In this document: positions 12,813 to 24,378 of the stretch, one piece after another
Numbering within the stretch: position 1 is the first letter of the stretch
Layout of the letters: every line of letters starts with the position of its first letter
The notes under the pieces: generated by a model
Database searches by the model: none
Told to the model about the DNA's origin: nothing
What the model saw: only the letters and a program-made list of their open reading frames with translations
DNA from: Strongyloides papillosus
Taxonomy: Eukaryota; Nematoda; Chromadorea; Rhabditida; Strongyloididae
Direction of reading: 5' to 3'
DNA: 64,000 nucleotides
Assembly (NCBI GenBank): GCA_005656395.1
Contig: SRSI01000013.1
Span: 1,116,001 to 1,180,000, forward strand
Made by a program: the position numbers and the translations under genes

Positions 12813-12882
12813 TCTCGTGGCCTGGATTCGGTCGCAAATATGGTTCATATTGTCGTATTTGCTGATCGATCCAACCACGAGA
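12813..12882 (+). ncRNA. Array hairpin 3
   Basis: TCTCGTGG pairs perfectly with CCACGAGA at the base. TGGAT pairs with ATCCA, and GCAAATA with TATTTGC at the top, around a loop of about 15 nt. The 70-nt size is typical of an animal precursor microRNA with its arms. Confidence 0.65.
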
Positions 12883-12929
12883 TATATATGTTAAATTCCT
12901 ATGAACACATTATTTCATTATCATTTTGA

Positions 12930-12998
12930 TTTCGTGGCCTGGATTCGGTCGCAAAGATAAGGTAATTTATATATTTGCAAACTGACCCAACCACGAAA
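12930..12998 (+). ncRNA. Array hairpin 4
   Basis: TTTCGTGG pairs with CCACGAAA and GCAAA with TTTGC. The 5' arm is identical to the consensus. The 3' arm AACTGACCCAACCAC is diverged and pairs less well in the middle. Confidence 0.6.
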
Positions 12999-13109
12999 AC
13001 AAAATTAACACAGCCTTAAAAATCCCCATGATGCTTGTAAAATTGCCATTATACATTTACAGAATAGAGCCTGAAAAAATGAATTAAACATGCCATATAC
13101 ATTATATAC

Positions 13110-13179
13110 CTTCGTGGCCTGGATTCGGTCGCAAAGACAATTGTTCACTATGTATTTGCTGAACGATCCAACCACAAAG
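13110..13179 (+). ncRNA. Array hairpin 5
   Basis: The 5' arm is consensus. The 3' arm TTTGCTGAACGATCCAACC, then ACAAAG, pairs with it. The basal stem has one C-A mismatch. The loop is unrelated to those of its neighbours. Confidence 0.6.
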
Positions 13180-13218
13180 ATATACAAAATATTGAAAAAA
13201 AAACCAACGATGTTAGAT

Positions 13219-13287
13219 GTTACGTGGCCTGGATTTGGTCGCAAAAATACGTGAATATTATGTTTGCAACTATCCAGTCCATGAAAC
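13219..13287 (+). ncRNA. Array hairpin 6
   Basis: CTGGAT pairs perfectly with ATCCAG, one pair more than in sister units because the 3' arm has changed from ATCCAA to ATCCAG. The basal part, GTTACGTGG with CCATGAAAC, includes a G-U pair. Confidence 0.6.
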
Positions 13288-13336
13288 ATGAAACAAAAAA
13301 AGGTGTGACAAAATCAAATGTGAAAACACGATTATA

Positions 13337-13404
13337 TTCCCGTAGTTTGGATACAGTCGCAAAAATGTTATAACACTTTTTGCTGATCGATCCAACTGCG
13401 AAAA
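13337..13404 (+). ncRNA. Array hairpin 7
   Basis: This is the most diverged 5' arm (CGTAGTTTGGATACAGTCGC). GTAG pairs with CTGC where sister units have GTGG with CCAC: one G-C has become A-U by a change on both arms, and one U-A has become U-G. The 3' arm TTTGCTGATCGATCCAAC is kept. Confidence 0.58.
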
Positions 13405-13502
13405 CTAATAATGCATATATACTTTTTAAACAATATTATCATTTACAACAACCCCTATCTCGCTTTCTCTCTTACTCATCTATATATAGTATAATACTTT
13501 GA

Positions 13503-13574
13503 ATTTCGTGGCCTGGATTCGGTCGCAAATATGCAATAAAAAGCATGTTTGCAGAAGGATCCAAGCCACAAAAT
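13503..13574 (+). ncRNA. Array hairpin 8 (last)
   Basis: The 5' arm is consensus. GCAAATATGC pairs with GCATGTTTGC over ten positions including a U-G wobble, leaving an 8-nt loop. ATTTCGTGGC pairs with GCCACAAAAT at the base, with one C-A mismatch. It is one of the most stable units. Confidence 0.65.
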
Positions 13575-16500
13575 AAAAAATATTATGAGAGAGGGGGGAT
13601 GATTTAGGTACATATGACGACAAAGACAACACCACTAACTCTCGATAAAAATGCTCGCACCACTATAACGCCAAATCCATAAATCAATAAATGACACACT
13701 AAGATTACTAAAGATGCAATTTTAAATAACCTTTACAATAAAAAAAAATCAAAATGCATAAATAGTGAAGTTATTTTAAATAAAAATGTACTATTTTAAA
13801 ACTATCATTTTATTCAATAAAATACATCTACAATTTAAAAGACTAATTTAAACTATAATAACTTTGCTTTTTTATAGTCAATCCATTAACAAACCAACGA
13901 GGAAGGATATGCCCACCACCAGTAATATTAATATTATAACATATAGTTGGGGTATAGAAATGAGAGAGAGTTACAAGTTTTATAAGAAAAGGACAGACAA
14001 TGACGACATACATATATATATATTATATATTTCTATGGTTACGAAATGACATATAAGTTAGACAGGAAAATTTATATATAAACATTATATGTGTATACGT
14101 CACCAACCATTGAACATTTAAATAAAGAAAAAGTAAAAACTGACGATAAGGTCCACATTACAGCTGCTTTTAAATGCATTTTTGCGACCTCAACTAATCT
14201 TATAATAGACCTGCCCACAAACATATAGAGATACTGCCATCAAATGGCAAGCCTATCGTTTTTATCAAACCAAGCATTATATTTATACAAGTTGGCGGTC
14301 TTTTGTCTAGAAAATATAAATGCAAATGTCAGTGGTATAAATTTTAAGAAGATTTTTAATGTCTAAGAAACATTAATTTTTGACGAATAAATTATATGAT
14401 AATAGCAAAAAAAAACAGATAGTTACGAAATATTGGTTAAAATAACCTATTTTAAAAATTATGAAAAAATTATATTGCGAGAAGGTATAGATTGATTTTG
14501 ACAGAGAAAGAAAGAAACAAATATGATAATATAAATTAAACATAATAATGTATATATGCAATATTATAAGTACATTATTAGACAGAAGGAAAACGATTAA
14601 TAATTATTTAAAATGTATATAAAAAAAGAGTTGATTATTTTAGTTTGAAGAGGAATAGTTGAAATTATAAATTAACAGTTGAGAGGAATTATAATCACAT
14701 TATAATATAATTGTCATCATTTATCTTAATACTTCATTTCTATTACACTACATTTATTTTATCATTAAGTATAATAATTTTTACATTTAGTGATTGATAT
14801 TTGAAAGAAGAAAAAGATAGATAGATAAAAAGATAGAAATATTGGTGTTGATTAGGTTTTTAGATAAAAAAGAAATTTATCAAAGAAAATTTTTACCTTT
14901 AATTTATATGAAGGTATATATTAAGCAAATTTATAGATAAAACATTATTAAAATTATATATTTCATACATATATACATATCAATATATTTATATATACTT
15001 TTTTTTATAAATATTATACTCTACTGGTCAACGTCTATCGTCGATCGGATGGTTTGATAAAATTTTCTTAACAACATACACATACTTAGAATATATCAAG
15101 ACATTTTACTAAAAATTAATTAAGTTAAAAGTTGACAAAAATTTTAACTTGATTTTGATATAGTAATTTAAGATTACAATCAAATTAAATGAAAAAGGAG
15201 TAGATAGTTAGAATGAAATGAAAAATCTTTTTTATACAATTTTGTATAGTTACTAAAAGTATTTAAAAATGAAAATAAAAAATTTTATCTTGTATATTTA
15301 AATTTTACTACTAGAAGAAAAAGTTGATTAATTTACCACTATATATATTTAGTGATTGTAAATAATGTTTATTGTTAGTTAACAAATACGATTTCTTTTA
15401 AACATACGTTTTTTATGTTCTTTTTTTCCCTATTTAAATCTAATAAAATTTAACTTTCCTTTAATTAATCTATTTTAGAATAACAAAATCAAGTTTTTTC
15501 TAACTTTTTTTTTCAACAAAATAGTCAGAATAGTATAAAACTTCATAAATTTACAAAAAAAGAACTGTTGAGTGTATGATAACGATCAAAATTTGATTGA
15601 CAGTTAATTTTTTAGATTGATAGATTTTTACATAAAACACATCTTTACGTTAATTAAAATGCTTATAGATATTTCTTTGTTTAAAGTATTTTTTTAGGCA
15701 GTTTTTATATCTATATCTTAAGGCGTATCTTAGCGTGTTTCTAAAAACATCTGCGCTTTTTTGTTGTCAAGTTGCTGTCAATAAGGAAATCTAATAAAGA
15801 GAACCTGAAGATATGATGATAGAAAAATAATAAAATGTGATGATGTCAAGTGGAGTAGTGTTTGAATCTAAAAATGTAATTTTCTCCTCCTTTATTTCAA
15901 GTGTATATAAATCAGGCTAAAAGTAAAAATTCATTTGAAGAATGCTTTTATATGTACACTTTTTAATTTAATTCACCCTATATCAATAGAGTATTATGTG
16001 TTTATAATATGAAATCTACAAATGGGTATGTTTTTCGTTCAAGATAGATTTAGAAAAAATCTTGCACGATTTACATACTCACATGTTAATTTCATTTTTC
16101 TTTTAGCAATCAAAGGCATCGCAAATTTTTGTTTATGGTAAAATAAATAAAATACATATAAACTTTTACAATCTTTTGCAATATTTCTTTACAATATAAT
16201 TTCAAAATTGTATTTTTTTTTTAATTTTAAATAAAACGTTTTGCTTAGTATAATAAATTAAAAAGAGAAAAAAATTATTTAAAAAATAATCGATGAAAGA
16301 ATAAAATCAAGTAAAAGTATTATGTATATTATGATTGACATATTAAATACAAATGTTTTTACACCTTCAATATACCCCATTACTCAGAAATAAAATGTAT
16401 TTAAAGGAAAAAAGTATTGTAGATAATATTTGGAAATTCTAAATAAAAACGTATAATTTATTGGTCTGAAAATGTTAAATGAATTTGATTTTTTAAGCAT

Positions 16501-16708
16501 TTTTTTTACATTTTTACTGTCATTCAGGAAATGCGGAAAAGGTATTCTAAAATATAAAAGTATTTAAAGTTAATTATATATAACCTTATAAATTAAACTT
16601 TGAAATTTACATTTCTTACAATTAATATATTTGTTATCATATCACAATAATAATCTCTACATTAATTAATATTTTTTCAAACAATAAATTTTTTTACAAT
16701 AAAATTGA
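13575..16708. other. AT-rich stretch between hairpin array and sphingosine kinase
   Basis: No gene is recognised. Open frames of 61-62 codons near 13864 and 14373 lack family features and codon-like composition. Less AT-rich islands lie near 13600-13690, 14200-14300 and 15020-15050. They could be promoter or transcript parts, but nothing decides it. Confidence 0.5.
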
Positions 16709-18124
16709 TCAAGCGTCTCCTTGATTGGAAATGATACTCATTTTCAGTTCAGTTGATGTTGCCTGTATAAAATTATCACTTATTTTTTCACCATCCACAA
16801 CAATGGGACAATCATTGGATTGCGACTCAAATCTAAATGAATCAACTTTAATAGTATTTACAAATGGATGATTATGGTGTTTTCCATGTTCAATGTCCAT
16901 TAAAAAATTTACTAATGCTTTTCTTGATGGTAAATCTTTATGGAGGCAATATGTTAAATAAATATTAGGATCATCTAATTTTGCAAGTGGCATAAAAAAA
17001 CCATCTCTACTAATATGTGATATTGTAACAGCATAAATAAATATAAATTCATCATCAATTAAATTCCACGATCCTGGGAGTTCCTCATGAATTGGTGGGA
17101 TATTTTTATTTATATGGTAATCTTTAAGATCATTAATCTTTTGATGAATCTCATCTTCATAATCCGTTTGGGAATCAACATTTTCAGAATTATCTTCTTT
17201 TAAATATACTGGTTTTTTTACATCATTTGAAGATTGATAATTTGCTTTTGAACTTCTTCTTGCATACCATAGCCTTCCTTTATATGACGGTATTTTAACA
17301 ATTTTAATTAGAGATTCAAAGAAAAATCTGTTTGACCCAAGTGTTTTCCTCCACCTTTCACTATCAATGTCTATAAAAATTTTTTATCAATGTTATTAGT
17401 ATTAATTATATATACATACCAATATTAGCTAATAAACCCCATCCAATTGATAAAAAAGCTGTATAATGATTATGTTCAGTCTCAACATGCATAAGATTGA
17501 CATAAGAAGAAACTGCTTTGGGACTACTAATAATTTCAACAGCCTGTTTTTGAAAACTTTTTTTACTAAGTGATAAATTATTTGCATAAAATATGGATGA
17601 CAATAAACCATTTCCTGATCCAGTTGGAACAACACCAATAGGTAATTTATTAAGAATTTCATTTTTATCATTTCTTTGACATACACCGTTAACCCATTCA
17701 AAAACTAAACCGTCACCTGACATAATAATAACAGCCTTATAGTTATGCAAATTTTTTTTATTCTTAGCAATCTCCAAACAATGATTTTTTCCTTCTGTAA
17801 CAATACAAAAAAAATTATGAATAAATGCTAATGGAAGGAAAGTATAACAACAATACCTGTTTTTATCAATTCAAAGTTTATGTTACTTTTCTTTAATGCG
17901 GGTAATAATTTAGAATGAAAATTGTTTAGTGATTTTCCAGAACCTGAATTTGGATTTAAAAATATCAAAACATTGTTTTCACAATCTCTTGGTACGTTAA
18001 CTGAAATAAACGTTTAATATGATCATAACAATTTAAAAAAATGGCTAATATAAAACTTACTTCCTGTAGTTAAATTATCATTTATTGTAGTGTGATCACA
18101 ACAACAAAATATTTTTTTTAACAT
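16709..18124 (-). CDS. sphk-1: Sphingosine kinase
   Basis: Phosphorylates sphingosine to sphingosine-1-phosphate with ATP. Exons are 18061-18124, 17857-18000, 17420-17794 and 16709-17370. All three introns (60, 62 and 49 nt) keep frame, giving 414 residues, close to the usual 380-480. The DAGK/SphK fold is visible in order: nucleotide loop FLNPNSGSGKS, catalytic SGDGLVFEWVNG, GVVPTGSGNGLLSS, YVNLMHVET, and the segment SIGWGLLANIDIDSERWR, which matches SLAWGFIADVDLESEKYR of SPHK1. Near the C-terminus VDGEKI is the final family motif. The N-terminus (MLKKIFCCCDH) is Cys-rich, so palmitoylation is conceivable. A linker of about 75 residues rich in Glu/Asp separates the halves. Ceramide kinase is less likely given the SphK-like order and length. 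Confidence 0.92.
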
Positions 18125-21100
18125 TATTTAAAGTAGTAATCTAAAGGAATAACTTAATATTTAATACAAAAACTGATTAATAATTTAAGCATGTGAAATG
18201 TATGATTAAAATTTCCGTTAGGCGTCACAATCATCTTAACTGTATGTTTAACAAATATAATGTATGACATTAGAAATAATCATTAGCATTTTTAATGATT
18301 GTATAATGCTTGTAAAAATTATAGTATCTATGATTAGATATTAATTAAATTTTCTAACAACAATTAGAATGTCTTCTTTATTTTTTGTAAGAGTGATTTG
18401 AAAACTTTGTGAGAGAAATTTCTTTATTAACAAGTTTTGTTTATTTAATGCTATTTTCTTTGTAAATATACATAACAATACCTTGAATATAATGAATCAC
18501 TTTAAAAATAACCTTTTAGCAATTTGTCTATTTGTACAAATACTTAAACTTATCATTTTTATATTTACAATGAAATTATTAATACATATACCTTACTATG
18601 ATTGCTTCTTAGAGATGTTCTTCCTAAAATTAGTCAAATATAATTATTATAGCAGATGATAATGGATGTATTATTTTATTATATGAATATATTAATGAAA
18701 AACATTAGGCAAAACGCATAATATTATATATATTTTAATTTTTCCAATTTTTTTATACAGTGTTTGTTTTATTTTTTGTACAAAAAAAAGATCATACGTT
18801 AATAATTTCATACAATTGTCAAATACACAAAGATCTATGACACTGTAACACCATTCGATTTTCCACGCAGCATTCGGACAAAAAGAAAAAATTTTTCCTT
18901 TTAGCTACACTTGCCGTAAAAAGCTACTGATGCCCCACAAATATCTCTTCGATAAATTTAAATGTCTTAAACGTTTTTTCAAGTTGGAAATAAATTAATA
19001 AAAAATATCTAATAAAATGGACGTCAATACAATGTTATAAAAAAACAAATTAAAGTTTAATTAGTTTCAAGTTTAAATTAATTAAAATTTGTTTATATTT
19101 CATTAATTTGTTAAGGTAGTTGATTGAAAATATTTTAATTAATCTAATAAATTAGAACTTTGCCAAATGCGAATAATATCATTAATTAATTTTTAAAAAT
19201 GTTATGATTAGTTTAAAATCTTTATTTTGTACTTTTAAGAAAAGTAAAATCAAATATCACCTTGCTAAGATATTTTTAATAAACCAGTCGGTGACCACGC
19301 TTTCATCTGGCTTTATTTAAACTTATAATACATTTAGTCTTTGTTTCATAGTTATTGGTCATTTAATATTAGTTAGTTATCTGGTTAATTAATTACAACC
19401 AATAAAAGGTAAGAGTGTATTTATTTGATAAAAATCAAGGTATTTATACAATAACAAATTTGATGGCAAGCATATAGCTTGTAATTATATACATACGAAA
19501 CACTCTTAATTTTTATTCTTTATAACTAATCATCACTCTTTGATTTATAATTGTGTTCGCTTTTTATCAATCTATAGAGTATTCGATTCCTCCCTTATTC
19601 ATCAATTTCAACTTTTAAATGTAATATTAAACATCAAATTTCGCTAACTTTGAGGAAAGTTAATCGAAAACAAAATCATTTAAAAAGGACATTAAAAAGA
19701 TGTGTTTAAGAACAACTTTACTAATTATAATCTGATTTCTACAAATATCTTCATCTCTTTCCCTAAAATTAGAAAAAATGTATCTTTGACTATTCAATCA
19801 CTAAAATAAATTAAATTTGAAATTAATTATGATGAAAAAAAATTGATTTTTTTACTATGGAAAAATCTTAAAATTTTAACGACAAAAACGATTTTGTTTC
19901 TTTAATAATTAATTTAATATTGATGATGTTCTTATAAAATTAAGATATTTTAAAAAATAGATATAAAATGATTTTTCACAATTAAAAAGATTATATTACT
20001 TACTCTTCTTATAAGAAAGTCACATGAATTTTAATTTAAAAAAAGTACCTAAGTGTAAAGGTCTATAACATTACTTGTAATAAGTATTTCAAAACAAGAC
20101 CTATGACAGAAAATTTCAATCTTCTTTATTACAAAATGACTATTATATAAGATCTTTACGCTTAGAAAAATAAAGTTATTAATGCTCAAAAATTTGAAGA
20201 TATTTCTAATCTCTACATATACATATAATATTGAGTTTACTCAAATTTATTAACCATACTGCAAAAATATGGTACAAAATTATGTCCGTCACGCGGACTT
20301 TTATAGAACACATGACACATATTGTTAATATCTTTGGTACTGATCTGAAATCAAAATGTTTTTCAGTGTTCCAGCTTTGTGTGTACTTTTTTGTTAATAC
20401 TGATTTAATCATTCCATATGAATTGTTTTAAATTTTATGTTGGTGAATAATTGTTCTGCTTAAATAATAATTATATTTTACAACTTTAAAAAAATCATAA
20501 ATTATAAAAATTTAAAGGAGAAATTTAAAATGAAAGAGTATTAATACTTTCATCGTCTGGAACAATAAAAATATTCTTATTTTAATTAAAAACTTTTTTA
20601 AATATCTAAACACTATGAGATGGGTTCAATTATAATATATATATTCTTATCATTTGATAAAATAATAAATATCTTTGGTAAACTAGAAAAGGGCATTTTC
20701 TTTTTACACATTCATTTCCTGTAATTTATCCAATAAATGAACCTTTTATATATACATTTAACATAACTTAAATATATTCATTTGAATAAAAATATTGTTT
20801 CAGCCACCAATTGAACCTTTCTATTTCCTTTGATTTTTATTGTTATTTTATTTCAAGTGATGTTTAATAGAATAATTATATTAGAAGATTGGGTAAAATA
20901 TTATTATAAGTTAAAAAATATCATATTTACGATAATGATCATTATTATGGTGTAATAAATGAAGTTAAAAAATGAAAAACTTTTTAATGTTATTAATATT
21001 TTAAACTTAGATTATTTTTAATTACTTCTCTCCAGTACATTTTGAAGAATTTTGTCCATAAAAATTGGATGAGAAAAAAAATTATGTAAGAAAACATATA

Positions 21101-24100
21101 TATAAATATATATCTTTTTAACTCTATGAATACTTTTCTCATCATTGCTAATTATAGTTTTTTGGTACGTCCCATTTACTATTTTTACATTTAAGCAGTT
21201 CATTTTCATACATCACTATTCATAAACCATTTTGATGTTTTATTTTATAATGTACATATAATATACCCGAAAACACAATTCAAAATTTTAATTGAAAAAA
21301 ATGTTTTTTTTTACTGTATATGCATCTTAGTTTTAATATTTAAAAAAATTTTTTTTGTTAACAAAATTAATATGGAAAATAACGTTGTAATTTAAAAAAA
21401 TTTTTTTTACTCAAATATTATTTTAATGCACTTGATACTTTATTAGATTGAAATATCCCTGTTATGATAAGATAGATGCCTTAAAAATATAAGCATCTTG
21501 AAGTTTAATATTTCAACGTAAAAAAATAAGAAGAACATCTATAGTCATTTTTTAAATGAAAAAAACTCATCATAATATTATATTTAAAAATGTTTTGGAA
21601 CTTTACTTTTTTTCCTATTTATATGATATAAAGAAAAAAAATTTATTTCCAATATTTGTTGTACTGTTCTGTAATTTTTTTCTATTAAAATAAGGTTCCA
21701 TTTAAATTATGCCAATTAGTTTCTCTTTTAAGTATCACAAGATTATACTCACATAATTTCCCATTAAATTATTCCTTTAATAAAAAACCAAAAATTTTTG
21801 CTATGATTGCATTTATTTTTTCATTACAATACTTTACATAACAAATTATAGAGATTTTTTTTTATAGGAAAATATTAATAATTTAGGTACATAGATTGTT
21901 AAATTGAAGTATCTTTTTTATTTATTACAGAAATATGCATAGACATTGTGTAATTACTTTTTTTATTATTGAAGATGCTATTTGCTAATTTAAAAAATTT
22001 TTATGAAATTTAAGAGGAGAATTTTAATTGGGTATCCTATTTGATTAATTTTATTGATCATGTTAAATGATAAAAAAAATTACATTATCCATAAAAAGTA
22101 TTTTTTAATTATCTATTAGCTTTCCAATCAACATTTTTTTATGAAATAATATGTGTGGAGAAAACTTTATTAAATATCTTCTATAATTAAGTTTTCAATT
22201 AAATTATCTACGCTTCCCAAGATGATGTAACTTTTTAAATGAAGTAAGAAAATACTTTGGTTTAAATATGATTTTAGAAATAGTAGACTTAAATGGCTAA
22301 ATTTCCTTTGATATATATATATTTTTTTATGTTCAAAAGTATATATTTAAAAATTTTAATTAATTATAAAGAAAAATTGACTTTGTTAAGGGAACATTAT
22401 TTTGGCTTATATAGTTGACAACTCAAATTTCAATATTTTAACTATTTATAAAAATACAAAAAAATATCCATAAAGATATGACTTTATAATTTTTTTAGAA
22501 TTGATTTCTTATCTCTAAATAAATGCTCATTCAATCATTGGTTTTGACATTTTCCAAAAGACTATAGATGTTCTTCATTCTTTTGAACATCATCTTTTTT
22601 ATAACTATAACTAAGCTAACTTTATTAACAAACAATTCATCTTTGTTAAAAAAGTTTCTTCCCCAATATTTTTATGATAATTTTTAAGAAATATAAGTGT
22701 GTATATATGTAACAAAAGTTTGTAACATTTCAAACTTTTAAAATTTCTTTTTGATTACATATAATTTTACAAACAAAATTAACAAAAATATTATTAAAAA
22801 AGAATGGTAATGTGTCTAGTTTCAATATTTTTTAGTTCATAGAATTTTATTAAAGTACTATAAATATCCTATTGAGATTCGAAAAAAAATCTCTCTCCAC
22901 TGTATTGAATAAGATATACTGTAATCAAATGCAAACTAAAAAAATTAAATATATTTTTATATTGTTAATCTAAAAATATTAAAAAGTAAGTAAGCCTGAC
23001 TAAACACCATTTAGCAATGTTTCTTCAGCATTACTTTAAAATTGTATTAACTATTATGTACTTATAATAATATATATTTGCAATTTTAATAATTAGTTTT
23101 ATTTTTCAAATATTTTAGTTTTATTAAATGTATTTTATTAAGATGGCAATCTTTTCATGTCATTTTTTTTTCGTTGATTTTTTTTTTCATTTGATTTATT
23201 GAAGTTATATAAATTTTTCCAAGACTTCTTCAAATTAAACTTATAAATACTTTATTGTAACTTTTTTCCTTTTAGTAAAATTAAACTCTAAGATATGTAG
23301 ATTTTTGGTTCATATTTAAGTTGGATGAGAAATATGCTCTTTCTATTCAGTTACCTAATAAATAAGGGGCTTATAAATATGTTAAAGGTTAACAAAATGT
23401 TATGTTTTATTTTTGTTAGGTGGTTATTGAACAATAAAAAATTATAATTAATGTTTTTAAGCTAGATTTTATTAAAATATACATTATATCTTTTTGTTTG
23501 AAGTAGATGAATATTTTCTGATTAATTTTATTACGTTAATAAAAGATTTTATCCAAAAAAAATTTTTAAAATAAGATATATATATATATATTAATACTTT
23601 TTTGCCTTTGGTTTAAAAAGATATTAGAGAAAGATTAAAGCTTTAATAATATAACCAGAAAACTTTATCAATTTAAATAAAGAAAATTGGATGATATTTT
23701 ATCATTAATATTTTATAAAAATAATAAGACAGTTAATAATATAAAATTATTATCTATTTGATTATTATGCACCTCTTAAGTTTATTATATAATACTTCTT
23801 TATTTATATCATAACTAAATATATTTTAGATAAAAAGTTTTTGACTCAAAAATATTATTTTTATGAAGGATAAATTTTTACAAAATTTAATCCATTTTTA
23901 TTATATTTTCCTTTATAAAATTTACGTATACTTCTAAAAATATATATGTATTTATATATTTTACAATTGTTCTATTAATTTGATGAACAATTTTTTATCA
24001 AAATAATATAAACTTAGTAAAAGTGCATTTTAGAACAACATATGATAATTTTAAAGAAAATAAATTATATTACAAAGGTTTTCTACTGGTAAAAGATAAC

Positions 24101-24378
24101 CATATTTTTAAAGTTTTAGATATTATTGAAAAAAATTTTGAAAATTGCCTACTAAAGTTATGATTAAAGTTTTTTATTAATACAAAAAAAATGTTATATG
24201 ATTATTGTGGTTTAAATTTAATAAGTGTGAAAAAATGTTCTTTGTCCTAATATCTATATAATATATTAAAAAAATAACGAATTTTATCAAATAGCGTATT
24301 TAATAGTTCTTTCATCATTCTATAAATAATAATATTTTGTTAAACAAAACTACAAAAAATAAATATACATATTTTTAG
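18125..24378. other. Gene-free AT-rich stretch (6.2 kb)
   Basis: Only short open frames without recognisable motifs were seen. Overlapping opposite-strand frames at 20206-20431 look like chance. A small perfect stem, GTCCG-TCACG-CGGAC, lies at 20284-20298. I saw no tRNA and no transposon. It probably includes the GPCR promoter at its right end. Confidence 0.55.

Larger units (their letters stand above)
12543..13574 (+). repeat. Array of eight related imperfect hairpins (candidate microRNA cluster)
   Basis: Eight units of about 64-89 nt occur at irregular spacing. Each has a conserved 5' arm (consensus GTGGCCTGGATTCGGTCGCA, then AA), a variable loop, and a less conserved 3' arm (about TTTGC, TGATCGATCC, AACCAC) that pairs back. 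Loops and spacers are unrelated between units, while the arms persist with compensatory and wobble changes. This is the pattern of a polycistronic microRNA precursor made by tandem duplication, like mir-35-41 in C. elegans. G-U pairs on this strand would become A-C mismatches on the other, so transcription is inferred to be +. I do not recognise the arm sequences as any microRNA family I know. Another kind of structured RNA remains possible. Confidence 0.72.

Noticed and set aside
13005..13289. 94-codon minus-strand open frame
   Set aside because: It runs antisense through hairpins 5 and 6 and exists because of their GC-richer arms; no protein features.
12543..13574. CRISPR-like look (conserved repeats with unique spacers)
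   Set aside because: Repeats are imperfect inverted hairpins of about 70 nt with variable loops and irregular spacing, in an intron-bearing animal genome with no cas genes.
12543..13574. MITE or other transposon array
   Set aside because: I see no target-site duplications, terminal arms vary, and no related copy occurs elsewhere in the 64 kb. It cannot be fully excluded without a genome-wide search.
20206..20431. Overlapping open frames on both strands
   Set aside because: Both short, mutually antisense and without family features.
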